From positions 62,001 through 126,000 of the forward strand of contig JANTQF010000026.1 of NCBI GenBank assembly GCA_032988165.1: a stretch of 64,000 nt of DNA, given 5' to 3'. The stretch comes from Emmonsiellopsis sp. PD_33 (lineage: Eukaryota > Ascomycota > Eurotiomycetes > Onygenales > Ajellomycetaceae). Under the pieces are notes generated by a model. That model ran no database searches, was not told the origin of the DNA, and worked only from the letters and a program-made list of their open reading frames with translations. Of this stretch, positions 12,764-23,076 are shown piece by piece. Every line of letters begins with the position of its first letter. Position 1 is the first letter of the stretch. The position numbers and the translations under genes are program-made.

Positions 12764-12936
12764 TATCTCAACATGAAGCGGTGACGGCGAGGGGAGAGGA
12801 ATATCAACATGCTGGCATGCGGCCTGCCTCTTGGCCACCGGAGACGTCTATCTGCACATTCTCTCATCGTCCTGGAGTCTTCTGGCGTTTTCTCAATTCT
12901 TCCTGCCCCGTATTCAATGCTGAGTGAGAGAGCACA

Positions 12937-13080
12937 TCACGTGACACTAGAACCTTCTTCCCCTTTCGAGCAAGCCCTAAAAGCTTCCAGACACCCCTAG
13001 AGTAAAGGGGGGAGTCTGGGGGAGTCTGTGACGTAAGGGGCACGTCAACTATCGCGGGGCCACTCTGCGATCTATATAAG
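12937..13080 (+). promoter_or_regulatory. heat-shock/stress promoter with HSE, STRE and TATA elements
   Basis: Upstream of the small Hsp gene lie a TCACGTGA palindrome at 12937-12944 and an HSE-like array of spaced GAA/TTC units (GAA 12950-12952, TTC 12955-12957, TTC 12965-12967). There are three STRE cores: CCCCT at 12994-12998, and AGGGG at 13006-13010 and 13036-13040. A TATA box reads CTATATAAG at 13072-13080, about 80 nt before the ATG. The combination of HSF and Msn2/4-type sites is what a stress-inducible chaperone would carry. Binding is inferred. Confidence 0.6.
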
Positions 13081-13157
13081 GATGCCGTCTGCCAGGCCAT
13101 GGCTGTTCACTACAAGACAGCATCAGTTCTACCATCACGAGAAACAAATACTCCTAT

Positions 13158-13895
13158 ATGTTCTCAACCAGAGCAATCATCACCCCGACCCTCAAAAGAC
13201 GCCTCCCCACAGCAGCTTATAAGATCTCCAAGCTCTCCACCGCCTCCACTCACCCCTTAACCACCACAAAAACCAACAGCAACAACCACCTCCAAACCAG
13301 AACCATGTCCTTCTTCCCCCGCTTCCCCGCCGGCGACTTTACCCCTCTCTTCCGCCTACTAGACGACTACGAATCCCACCGCGCCTCCACCGGCGAACCA
13401 TCCAGCCACCTCGGCGGCGGAAACCTCCGCTTCGCCCCGCGCTTCGACGTCCGCGAGGACAAAGACGCCTACCACCTCGACGGCGAGCTGCCAGGCATCA
13501 AACAAAAGGACATCGACATCGAATTCATCGACTCGCAAACCCTCGTGATCAAGGGCCACACGAAGCGCGAGTACACCGCCTCCTCCGGCGGCGAGGAGCA
13601 GCCTCAAGCAACCGGCGCCAGGCGGACTAGGCAGCCCACCGTCGAGGATGAAGAGGCTGAGCAGCAGAGGCAGGTAACGAGGCAGGGGGGTAGTAGGGAG
13701 GTCGGTCGCGTGGCGCCGGAGGGCGGGGCGAAGTTTTGGGTCTCGGAGCGCTCTGTTGGAGAGTTTAGTCGGTCGTTTAACTTCCCGACTAGGGTTGATC
13801 AGGAGGGTGTCAAGGCGAGTTTGAAGAATGGGATTTTGTCGGTGGTTATTCCCAAGGCGCATGCGCCGACGTCGAAGAGGATTACGGTTGAGTGA
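13158..13895 (+). CDS. Hsp30-type small heat-shock protein (alpha-crystallin/Hsp20)
   Basis: Single exon, 245 aa from the first ATG. The crystallin domain starts RFAPRFDVREDKDAYHLDGE and closes with the strand SLKNGILSVVIPKAHAPTSK. It is interrupted by an acidic, Gln-rich insertion (about residues 135-190), as in fungal Hsp30. The canonical Hsp30 start MSFFPRFPAGDF lies at 13305. The 49 residues before it contain many Arg, Lys, Ser and Thr and no Asp or Glu, resembling a mitochondrial presequence. Two products from alternative starts are therefore possible. It acts as an ATP-independent holdase under stress. The promoter carries heat-shock and stress elements. Confidence 0.88.
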   Translation: MFSTRAIITPTLKRRLPTAAYKISKLSTASTHPLTTTKTNSNNHLQTRTMSFFPRFPAGDFTPLFRLLDDYESHRASTGEPSSHLGGGNLRFAPRFDVREDKDAYHLDGELPGIKQKDIDIEFIDSQTLVIKGHTKREYTASSGGEEQPQATGARRTRQPTVEDEEAEQQRQVTRQGGSREVGRVAPEGGAKFWVSERSVGEFSRSFNFPTRVDQEGVKASLKNGILSVVIPKAHAPTSKRITVE

Positions 13896-14821
13896 GTGTT
13901 GAAATGTAGTCGTGTTGGGGGTGGGGTTGGGTTTAGTTTGATGGACTGTTTTGTTTTTGTGCAAGTGTTTGGTGTTTTTTTTTTGTGGTTTTGCATTTGC
14001 ATTTGCAGTGGGACAACTGGTTTTTTTTCTTCTGAATGATATGACTACTTTGTATGAAATTGGAACGAAGGAAATTTCAGAAAAAGGAAACAAAAATGTA
14101 CAATAATATACCAACCATTAATTGAAAATAAATTTGATATATAACTAATAGGGAGGGAGGGCCATTCATATATATATTCCATTCCTATTCTAGCTCGAAA
14201 AGCCATTAAATCACATAACGTCGGAACCCGAAATGACAGTTTTGTTTTGCTTGTGGGTATAAGAAGAATAAAGAGGATGAAGAAGACGGAGAGAAAAGGC
14301 AGCCGTAACAAAGGAAACAAAGTATCATGTATGACATATATATCAATCACGAAGGGAACGAATGCGTGCCCCCGGTCATGGGGAGAGGGATGATGGGTAA
14401 GAAAGAGTTAAACAAAGCAACCTTGGAAATGAAAGTGAATGGGAAAAGAAATATAAATAAATAACGACTGTGGTTGTGCATTTGTTATATGCAGGGATAA
14501 AAACAAGTAAATAAAAATGAAGTATAAATCTCCAGCTCCGTCCCCCGGCCCTTGCCGATTTGTCCCCCTTCCTTCGATCTGACCCATCGTAACAGAATTA
14601 GGTGGGTTAGCTGGATATATCGATTTTGTACGTACTGGCTTGCATTCTCGTCGTATTCACATCCCTTCCAAAAACATGTAAAGGTAGAAGAAAGTAAAAA
14701 CTGATCCTCGAAAAGTCGAAGGAAGAAGTTAAAGATAGAATAGAATAAATGTGCGGCCCAACAACGACGTTCTCACTCATTAACCAACAACCATCCAACC
14801 CCTGAATTGCCAATACGTCTC
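13896..14821. other. intergenic stretch between converging genes
   Basis: Space between the 3' ends of the small Hsp gene (+) and the disordered-protein gene (-). AT-rich with T and A runs, as expected for two 3' untranslated regions. No credible coding region or RNA gene was seen. Confidence 0.45.
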
Positions 14822-17452
14822 TCACCCTACACAAAAAAACGGCTCCTTCCTGCCGTCAGTTGATCGAACAAAACTCCGCTGCGGCCTGGTGAACTTTTTC
14901 GAATTCTGCAGCGCAGACGATGGGAACGGCCCGTTGAATATCGAAGGCATACGATTGGACTTCCTATTAGCTCTGGATCCAGGTCGTGAGGCACTATCCG
15001 ATCCTGATGAGGTCGAAACCGGTGGCGGAGGCTCCGTGTGAGTTTTGCTATGTACGGGAGAGGCTAATATAGCTGGAGTGATGTTCTGCGGAGGGAGGCT
15101 CGTATTTGTTCTCGATGCTGCCCTCTTGTGGCCAAAAAACCTTGTGCGGTCATTGGCGTCGACGCTCCGTTTCTTGCTCCGGCTTCGATGGCGGAAGAAT
15201 GAGCCGCGTATAGATCGTTGTCGTTCTTCCTGAGGCTGCCCTGGTTCGGAATCGGCCATCGCCCTTTTATTAAGGTTTACCATTGATTGTGGGCGGTGGA
15301 TTGCATGCGCTTGTAAAGGATGAGGGTGAGCCATGTGGGCCAGCTCCGTTGACTTTTTGGTCTGAACAGACGTGGTCCTTTGAAGGGCAAGAATGCTTTC
15401 ATTCGGCTGGTTATACGAAGCGAAGGCATGCTCCATCTCAAAGGGTTTTGGTGACCCGTACAGTGAGGGACCAGGGCTACACCCTAACAAAGATTTCTGC
15501 TGCTGCTCCGGGGAGCTATCAGGAAGAAATGATCGCAATCCAGGTTCTGCCGAGGCTGGAGATTTGATCTGACCACATGTATTTGGTAATTGACTCGTCC
15601 TGAGAATGTGGTCTCTGTTTATCTCATGGGAGAGCGACCTCATATGGGCTTTGCGCTGAGCAAATGTAGAGTTGGTCTCCAGTTTTGGAAGCTGAGGTAG
15701 CGGACGGCCCTCAACGATAGGAAAACGCTGACTTTTACGCGGGGAACTCGACGATTTTGACACTGGCGGGAAATCCTTCAATGGAACTGGGGGAGGCTTC
15801 TCCGACGAAGTTGTCCTTTGGGAGGTGGGTCGTGACGTGCCCGTCTCGTTACATTCCTCAATGGCTTTGGTGGCTTCTGATGAAATGGCTTTGGCTAGTC
15901 CGGCAACATCTTCCTCTCCATTAACCCGAGTCCGTTTAGCCAACGACGTCTTATGATATCGCAAGGATCTCTTTGAAGAAGCAGAGCTGTACCCACTGTC
16001 CGCTTTGGTGAGCGGACACACTTTTCGGCCCTTAGAAGTACTAGTACTCTCTCGTCCTGAGCTCCCCATCGCCCGGCCCCGACTCAGGTCATCGTTATTT
16101 TTGGGCTCACTAGGCCGGCGTTTCCCCGTAATGGCCATTTCCACGCCCTCATCGTCAAACAGGTCGTCCTCAAACTCATTGGTCTTCGACGTCGTCAAAA
16201 GAACAGGCGAGGGCTCAAAAGATATTGGGCTTTCGGAAACGCTTGGGCCGGATCCGCCAGGAATGGGAGATATCCCAAGGAATGCTTCCGGGTTTTTGGG
16301 CCAAGACAATCGAAATACCGGAAGGCCACTGTCGTGATCGCCAGGCGGCGTTTCTAGGTTCTTTCCACGTTCCGTTCTTAAGGGGCTTTTACTGCGATCA
16401 ATTCGAGGTGTTCGAAGCCTGCTTGGCGACGGGTTTAGGGAGGATGGGCTTTGAGTGTGTCCTCGCTGCAAATTGTTATGAAGATAAGTGTCTCCCCACT
16501 CCCGACTCCGACTCCGGAGCAGGTCGGAAGAATTACGCTGTTCCAAATGTATGCTTTTCATGTCTGAGAATGATTGGCGTCTCACGCTCATTGGAACCCT
16601 ATCACTGGGTGCTGGAGAGGCACTACCATTGACAACGCGCAGAGAACCAAGTTTAAGCCTCCCCAAATGAGAATATTCAAGATCACTTGGAGTCGACGCT
16701 CTTAACGGGGAAGAGCGAGTCATCTCATATAGGAAGAAGGTGTCCGCTGAAGTCCGACGAATTGGCATATGGGCGTTTGGGCCCCAGTATGAAAAGGATG
16801 GACCCTCCTGCTCGGTATTCCGCGGGGAAAAGATAGTTTGAAGAAGATTTTTGGGTGTTTTGGTGGTCTTGGCTGAAGTATATAGCGAAAGTCGGCGTAT
16901 TGAAGAAAACCGATGGGTTTCCGCTGGAGGGGACTCATCCTGAGTACTAGTAGACATCCCTAAGCCAAAGGCTCTTTCTGGCTCCTCTCTTTCTATGCCA
17001 CTTCTTGGAGACTTTACGTTCTGCGAAAGGCCTACATCCACTTTCTCTAGATTAGGGGTATGAGAAAATCGATTATCCTTTGTTTGCGACCCTGAACGTG
17101 ATAGTCGGCGCTTGAACTCGCCCATTATACCGCCAAGATTTGACCGCGTTCTCCCATCTTCAGGGGCGCTTTGGCTTCCTGGTCCATGGCTAGGGTGCAG
17201 AGAGAGCGGTGAAGAAGGCTCCCCAGATAGTAATTCGTCTATTGGTGGCTGTAGCGGTGGTGAATGGGTATACTGGGAATCCAACCAAGGACTGTATGGA
17301 CCATAAGGGCTCAGCGGTCTAGGTTCCCCAAACACATCCGATTCTCGAGCGGCTCTCGGTACATTAGACGAGTAGTTTGTAGGTGGTTTTGAAAGACGAT
17401 TTGTTGAACTCTGTCGGCGCCTTTGAGGGTAAGTAGATTGAGCATTGCCCAT
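14822..17452 (-). CDS. large disordered protein with MGN N-terminus, unknown function
   Basis: Uninterrupted open frame of 876 aa. The frame stays open above 17452, but the chosen ATG gives MGNAQSTYPQRRRQSSTN, a good N-myristoylation sequence (Gly2, small residue at 6) next to a basic patch. That pairing suggests membrane attachment. The rest is low-complexity and rich in Ser, Pro, Arg and Thr with many RxxS and SP sites, so it is probably heavily phosphorylated. Ordered-looking stretches include YWGPNAHMPIRRTSADTFF near the middle, and FRLSWPKNPEAFLGISPIPG. I do not recognise the family. It is a plausible conserved fungal cortical or signalling scaffold, but the function is unknown. Confidence 0.75.
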   Translation of the reverse strand: MGNAQSTYPQRRRQSSTNRLSKPPTNYSSNVPRAARESDVFGEPRPLSPYGPYSPWLDSQYTHSPPLQPPIDELLSGEPSSPLSLHPSHGPGSQSAPEDGRTRSNLGGIMGEFKRRLSRSGSQTKDNRFSHTPNLEKVDVGLSQNVKSPRSGIEREEPERAFGLGMSTSTQDESPPAETHRFSSIRRLSLYTSAKTTKTPKNLLQTIFSPRNTEQEGPSFSYWGPNAHMPIRRTSADTFFLYEMTRSSPLRASTPSDLEYSHLGRLKLGSLRVVNGSASPAPSDRVPMSVRRQSFSDMKSIHLEQRNSSDLLRSRSREWGDTYLHNNLQRGHTQSPSSLNPSPSRLRTPRIDRSKSPLRTERGKNLETPPGDHDSGLPVFRLSWPKNPEAFLGISPIPGGSGPSVSESPISFEPSPVLLTTSKTNEFEDDLFDDEGVEMAITGKRRPSEPKNNDDLSRGRAMGSSGRESTSTSKGRKVCPLTKADSGYSSASSKRSLRYHKTSLAKRTRVNGEEDVAGLAKAISSEATKAIEECNETGTSRPTSQRTTSSEKPPPVPLKDFPPVSKSSSSPRKSQRFPIVEGRPLPQLPKLETNSTFAQRKAHMRSLSHEINRDHILRTSQLPNTCGQIKSPASAEPGLRSFLPDSSPEQQQKSLLGCSPGPSLYGSPKPFEMEHAFASYNQPNESILALQRTTSVQTKKSTELAHMAHPHPLQAHAIHRPQSMVNLNKRAMADSEPGQPQEERQRSIRGSFFRHRSRSKKRSVDANDRTRFFGHKRAASRTNTSLPPQNITPAILASPVHSKTHTEPPPPVSTSSGSDSASRPGSRANRKSNRMPSIFNGPFPSSALQNSKKFTRPQRSFVRSTDGRKEPFFCVG

Positions 17453-19385
17453 TGCCACTGTATATATCGAGGTTGTTGACCGCTTCGAGGAATTTGGCTG
17501 GGTTGTATTTTGGAAGAGCTCATGTAGCACAACGGAGCTCCAAAGCTATCTTCGCCCGATATCAAATCAAAGGTGGAAGCAGGACGGCCTGGAATACGGG
17601 GATATAAGCTTCACGCAGGAAATAATAAGAGAGTAGCTAAGCGGGGGATAAATGCATAGGCATTTCACACATGAGACGAGGTAAGGGATATGGATGTGCA
17701 AGATTTCGCCCCATACGTCAGGAGCTCCAGATGCAGATCAGGTAAGTTATCACAGCGTAATATAGGAAGATGCCGTATAGTATTCCGGCAAAAATAGCTC
17801 TTACAGATGACCTCCTCCTATGCCCAGCAACGCTTTACCATGGAAAAAGAAACGAGAAGCATTTGACATATGGATCGGTGTTTCAAGGCCGGTAAATCGA
17901 TCCGGGGCATCGAGTTGGAAGCGGGAAAGAAAATCGGAGAAAATAGAGAGACAGCGCAAGTGACGCAAATACAGTGACGTGCACGACACTGCCTGATGAC
18001 AGAAGGGAATATTAAAAGAGAGAAAATGCCACACAAAACCAAGACGTAAGAGAGTCCGATGGCCTGGAACAAAAAGGGAAGGAGAAAAGAAGGAAGAGGC
18101 AAAGAGGCGTGGCTGAAACTATAGGGCGAGGGATGAAGCCAGGAAGAAGATCAAGGGCATGGGCGAGAAAGGGATATGCGCAACGGAACCGCACGGCTAC
18201 GAAAAAAGATCAACCGGGCCAGCTGTTGAAATGTTAAGCGGGATTGATTCGGATCCGGGAGAAAGAAAAAAAAGAGACAAAACCCTGGATTGGGAATATG
18301 GGGTCGATTGGTAGTCATCGACTGGAAAATCCAGGCAGATCTGGATAGGGCTCTTTTCCCCACATCCATAGCTATGGATGTCGAGGAGCACAAAAGGTAA
18401 TAGTCTCGGCAAAGGATTCAAATAATGACACGCTGACGAGGCAACATGTGCAGCTGGGACAAGATCAGGCGAAGCCTGGATCATCCATTATCAGGGATAA
18501 ATAGCTGACAGCGCACCCTGGAAAGGCCGGTTAGTTGGCAGAATTGTCAAGAGATTGGCAGAATCGAGCACTGTGAAACAGGAGACACACGAGAATCAAG
18601 ATTTGTAGTTTCAGTAGGTTGACTTCAATGCCGAGAGGCAAAGAACCCCTCCCTACATAACACTCCGACACCAGGAGATTCAGACCATGAGACAGGCCAG
18701 GGAGGATTGCCATTGGGCCGGACTGGATACCGATTGAAGCCAGGTCGGGCAGTTCAGAGCTCTACAGTACTAGCACTTGGCGTAGCTGAGCTGACCGAGA
18801 CAGAAAAACAACGGAGCTGCTATCCGAAAAGACATCCTCATCTGCTGCTGATGCTGTCCTTGAGGTTGTTGTGATGTTGATGTTGATGTCTGAGGTTGAG
18901 GGCAGGAGGAGCAATCCATTGGCTGTGGATGAATAAGCAGGCAGCGGCCACCACCGCCAATGTCAACTTGACTCCAATACTAATTCCTCGCGTCAAATCA
19001 TTCCCAACGCCCATCTGCACAAGCATCCACGTTGCCGAAAAGTCATCTAGACGGGATAGTGCATCCTGGTGCAACATCACTGTCTGACACCAGCAGTCCA
19101 TATCAACATCCGCACCCCCTTCCGGCAACTAAGCAAACGCCATTGAAACACGAAAGCAATCAATATATCGATCCCGATCAACAGCTTCTCTATCGTCTGG
19201 CTTTTCATCCCGAACAGCAACGGGCGCCTCTCTGTTGGGTCTAGCGCCTGATATATCGTCGTTACAAGAACGCAAATCCATATCAGATTGATTGGCAATA
19301 GAACTACATCCAGAATCAACAACCACCAAAAATACAGTTTAATAATGATCCAATAAAGGCGAATGCTGCCTAGGCTGTCTTTCCA
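17453..19385. other. long intergenic region between divergent genes
   Basis: Separates the disordered-protein gene (-) from atg10 (+). The part from 17640 to 18780 shows no supported gene. The part from 18838 to about 19400 contains minus-strand frames with strongly hydrophobic stretches, discussed under findings, which could be exons of a small membrane protein but cannot be joined with confidence. Confidence 0.4.
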
Positions 19386-20479
19386 ATGACATCGTCCATA
19401 CCAGCCTTCCCATTTCTGACCCCAGACGAGTTTGCATCTGCGTGTCAGTCGCTGTTGGCAAAGAGCGATGCATTTCGAGGAGATCTGACTAGCCTGGGTT
19501 GGACAAGTGTAAGGCTAGAAAAGAAGGTATGCAGACGCTTATCTTTGATCCCTGTGGTTGATTTGCTATGTTCAAAACCCAAAAAGACCTAGGTCGTGTT
19601 TTTGTTCCTGTACACAAAGACATGTCCCGCATCGAAACTACATGGTCCTATCATGTTTTGGCAGGAGGGAAAATCAAGAAAAAGGAAACCAAATATGGCC
19701 AAGGACTAAGATGATCATTAAAGCTAATCAAGAGGACTTTCCGGGCCTTGTCTTCACAGCATGACGAGCTAGTTTTGATTATCAACAGGAATCTTGAAGA
19801 CAAGACGACGATTTCCCCGCAAGTGCATGAACACGTTGCTAGTGACACGCTAAGTAGTAAAGAGGGGGAAGCCGATGACATGGCCGAGATTGGACTCGAT
19901 GATGATGATGATCCTGTTCGTACATAACCCTCTTTCGGAGCTGGAAGAGAAAAAGAAAACAATGATGAATCGCTCGTCCACAGCGGGGTATTCTGACAAA
20001 CGGGATACACAGGAAGAACTCGTTCGACAACCATGTCACAACCCCATGCACCAAGTAGAATACAACATCCTGCTCTCGCCTACTTATCAAGTCCCGATCC
20101 TCTATTTCTTCTTGCACAACCTATCTGCCAAGGGCCGAGAAGGACTCGACGTCGTTTACAATCGTCTTGTGCCCGCCCAGTACAGATCGGAGCTTAAGGA
20201 CGTTGGTGTCATGGGCGGGCTGGGCATCGGGGTACGTATCACGTCTGCACCATTTGTATTCAGCCTCAAATGCTTAACAAACGGCTGCAGCATCACCCCA
20301 TATCGGGGTTTCCGGTCTATTTCGTCCACCCTTGCAACACCCCAGAAGCAATGAGAGACGTGTCCGGAGATAAAGATGTGACCACAGAGACGTATTTACT
20401 CTTATGGCTTGGTTTGGTAGGGAATTGCGTTGGCCTGCATGTCCCGGGCGAGCTTCTTGTCGACAAATCAAGTCCGTAA
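19386..20479 (+). CDS. atg10: Atg10, E2-like enzyme of autophagy
   Basis: Exons 19386-19526, 19760-19919, 19984-20231 and 20291-20479 give 245 aa. Atg10 transfers Atg12 to Atg5 in autophagosome formation. The N terminus IPAFPFLTPDEFASACQSLL matches the family. An acidic linker (DDMAEIGLDDDDDP) follows, then the core VEYNILLSPTYQVPILYFFL. The active-site segment is FVHPCNTPEAMRD with the catalytic Cys at residue 198, and the protein ends with LWLGLVGNCVGLHVPGELLV. The first intron is 233 nt, unusually long for this window. It was placed by a strong 3' site (TCTTCACAG) and by phase. Exons 1-2 are less conserved, so their joints are less certain than the last two exons. It converges on the U2 B'' gene with 113 bp between stop codons. 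Confidence 0.88.
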
Positions 20480-20592
20480 CATGCGAAAACTGTATCAAGA
20501 ACCTTCTGGAAAGACGCACTACCCGGCGGCCCGGAGAAGCGCACGACTTCTGCATAGCACAAATACCAATTTCGAGCCGAGTCGTGGCCAGC

Positions 20593-21286
20593 CTAATCTT
20601 CGTCGGATGAAGCCTCCATAGATACGTCGCTTTCCTCTTCCATTGGCGCCTCTCCTTCGCTCTCCTCCTCTTCTCGGGGTCGCTTAACCCCTTGCGGACC
20701 TTCACTTGTGGGGCGCATTTCCCCGGCAGTGGGCGGTGCGGTAGTGGAGGCGATCACAGCCGATGGAGGAGCATTGAAGATAGACTTTTGAAGTTCGGTA
20801 GACACACCAGGGACGGGAGCGGTTGCTGGCGCGTTGTATGTCCCTCGAAGCTTCGCGATTATATCAGAGCTACCCTTTGCGTAAACGATTTTCTGGAAGG
20901 CATAAAACGTCAGCATATATTCGCGCATTTCCCACCTTGGAGTCTGGTAGAAGGGATTCCTGCGCACCATCTCTTTGCCGAAGAATTCAAAGCCCTGCAA
21001 CGCCCGCATGGCCTGCGTACTCGCTTGAATATCTTTGAATACCACATGAGCTTGACCGCGCATCTTTGCGGTTTTCATGGCAACCACATCGAGGACCGTG
21101 CCGTAGGTGGAGAAAAGCGTGTAGAGTGCCAATCGTAGATCCGGTTTCTTCAGCTTATCCGGGAGATTCGTGCAGTATAAACTGTCAGTCGTTAGTGAAT
21201 GATTCGAGCAGATGGGATTTCGTATCAGCATACCTTTGGTTGGGTGCCCCTACGTTCACCACGGCCGAGGCAGGTTTGGACGCCAT
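20593..21286 (-). CDS. U2 snRNP protein B''-like RNA-binding protein (U1A/U2B'' family)
   Basis: Exons 21286-21234, 21181-20968 and 20892-20593 give 188 aa. One RRM is visible: RNP2 as SLYCTNL and RNP1 as RGQAHVVF, followed by QAMRALQGFEFFGKEM joined to KIVYAKGSSDIIAKLRGTY. That last segment is the family signature. After the RRM come a Pro/Ala linker and an acidic tail ending VSMEASSDED. The protein would bind stem-loop IV of U2 snRNA in the spliceosome. The second intron is 75 nt, a multiple of three without a stop. Reading through it inserts 25 residues into the RRM, so it must be removed to give the conserved fold. Divergent from ARPC1. Confidence 0.9.
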
Positions 21287-21451
21287 TCTTGCAAATATAG
21301 AGCAAGGTATAGGTATGAAATGCGACAAGGAGATGATACAGCGGTCTTCGACAATCTTCTTTGTAGAATCGAATACGCAAATGTTAGTTTGCTGGTCTGC
21401 TCTGTTCTCGATGTTTTGTTGTGGACGAAGAGAAAAGCCGGAGAAGATATG

Positions 21452-21459
21452 TCACGTGA
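21452..21459. promoter_or_regulatory. TCACGTGA palindrome in divergent promoter
   Basis: Perfect 8-bp palindrome containing the CACGTG E-box core, inside the 317-bp region between the divergent starts of the U2 B'' gene and ARPC1. CACGTG is the site of bHLH factors such as Cbf1-type proteins; occupancy is inferred. Confidence 0.4.
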
Positions 21460-21603
21460 TGTATTATCTAATCAGCCATCGTCATCCAGGAACATCCCAC
21501 CTGAACATCATGAACCTCCGCATCACCATCATCTCTGCGAATATATTGCTACAACCCTTGCGATAGTAGAGAGCTCCTCCTATCGCCCCATCGAATCTTC
21601 AAA

Positions 21604-22878
21604 ATGGCCGCCCCCGAAGTCCACCACCTCTTCCACCACCCGATCGCCGACCACTCCTTTTCCTCAGACAAACAGACCCTCGCTGTTGCTAAGGACAATA
21701 TCGTGGATCTATATCAGAAATCAGGCTCCAAGTTTGTCCTGAAAGATGAATTGAAGGGCCATGACAAGACCGTCACCAGTGTGGATATTGCGCCTGGAAG
21801 TGGGAAAATTGTGACTTGTTCCCAAGGTCAGTAACATCCCCTCCGTGAATTGCCGATTACCGCTTCCTAAGCCGATGCATATATAGATCGGAATGCCTAT
21901 GTCTGGGAACGCACTCCGACGGGATGGAAACCGACACTCGTGCTCCTCCGTATTAACCGCGCTGCCACCTTCGTTCGCTGGTCGCCTTCGGAGCAGAAAT
22001 TCGCCGTCGGTTCCGGTGCTCGGGTGATTGCCGTCTGCTACTTCGAGGAGGAGAACGATTGGTGGATCTCGAAGCATTTGAAGAAGCCCATCCGCAGTAC
22101 CATCACAACTCTAGCGTGGCATCCAAACTCGGTATTGCTCGCAGCTGGATCTACTGATTCCCACGCGAGAGTCTTTTCCAGCTTCATCAAGGGCATTGAT
22201 GAGCGCCCGCCACCAAGCGCCTGGGGAGAGCGTCTCCCCTTCAATACTGTTTGTGGGGAATACTTGAACGACTCCGCTGGATGGGTTCATGGGGTTGCAT
22301 TCTCGCCTAGCGGAGATTCGCTGGCGTTTACTTCTCATGATTCCAGCATTACTGTTGTTTACCCCAGTGCGCCGGATCAGCCACCCAAGGCGATGTTGAA
22401 TATCAGCACTCGGTTGTTGCCGTTTACAAGCTTGATTTGGAATGGAGAGGATGAGATTATTGCTGCTGGACATGTAAGAGACGACTCATAGCCCTCTCTA
22501 ACCGCTTACCGTACCTAATTCAATTTATAGGACTGCGAGGCATACCGCTTCTCAGGAAACGAAGGCGGTTGGCAATTGATAGGATCAGTGGACACCAAAG
22601 CACGTGCAGGAGCCGGCAGTGTTCGTGAGGAGAGCGCCCTTAACAAGTTCCGCCAAATGGATATCAAGGGTAGCACCAAGAACGATACCCAACTCCAGAC
22701 TGTGCACCAGAATACCATTAGCACCCTCCGTGTCTTTGAAGACGTTAACGGGAAGGTTAGGAAATTTAGCAGTAAGCTGCCCTCTCGGCGCCCATGTTTT
22801 TTTTTTGCTCGACGTAAAACTGACGTTATTGAAACAGCAAGCGGTGTCGATGGAAGAGTCGTTGTATGGACTGTGTGA
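21604..22878 (+). CDS. arc40: Arp2/3 complex subunit 1 (ARPC1/Arc40), WD40 protein
   Basis: Exons 21604-21826, 21887-22473, 22531-22771 and 22838-22878 give 363 aa, normal for ARPC1. It is the WD-repeat subunit of the seven-part Arp2/3 complex that nucleates branched actin at endocytic patches. Evidence: an N-terminal MAAPEVHHLFHHPIADHSFS, repeat segments ending VTCSQDRNAYVWE and VRWSPSEQKFAVGSGARVIA, then the diagnostic CYFEEENDWWISKHLKKPIR. Further repeats include LAWHPNSVLLAAGSTD. A loop with KFRQMDIKG precedes the closing blade SGVDGRVVVWTV, which is rebuilt across the last intron. Confidence 0.95.
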
Positions 22879-23076
22879 TTTAAATTCTTACGATTGCATA
22901 TCAATAAATTCCAATATACTACTCATGGAGGGCTTAACTAGGTTATTTCCAATGTTTCTTACGTTCTCAGCCACTTTTTGTGTTGTCCTCCTTACTGATT
23001 TACAGCGGCCCTTTCCCACCTTCGAAGTTCGGAGTAGCTGGTTTTTCCTTACTGAGTTGCACCTTCAACAACAACT

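Noticed and set aside
20968..21286. Reading the minus strand straight through as one U2 B'' exon
   Set aside because: It inserts non-conserved residues after FGKEM and uses a start inside the first intron; the spliced model restores the RRM.
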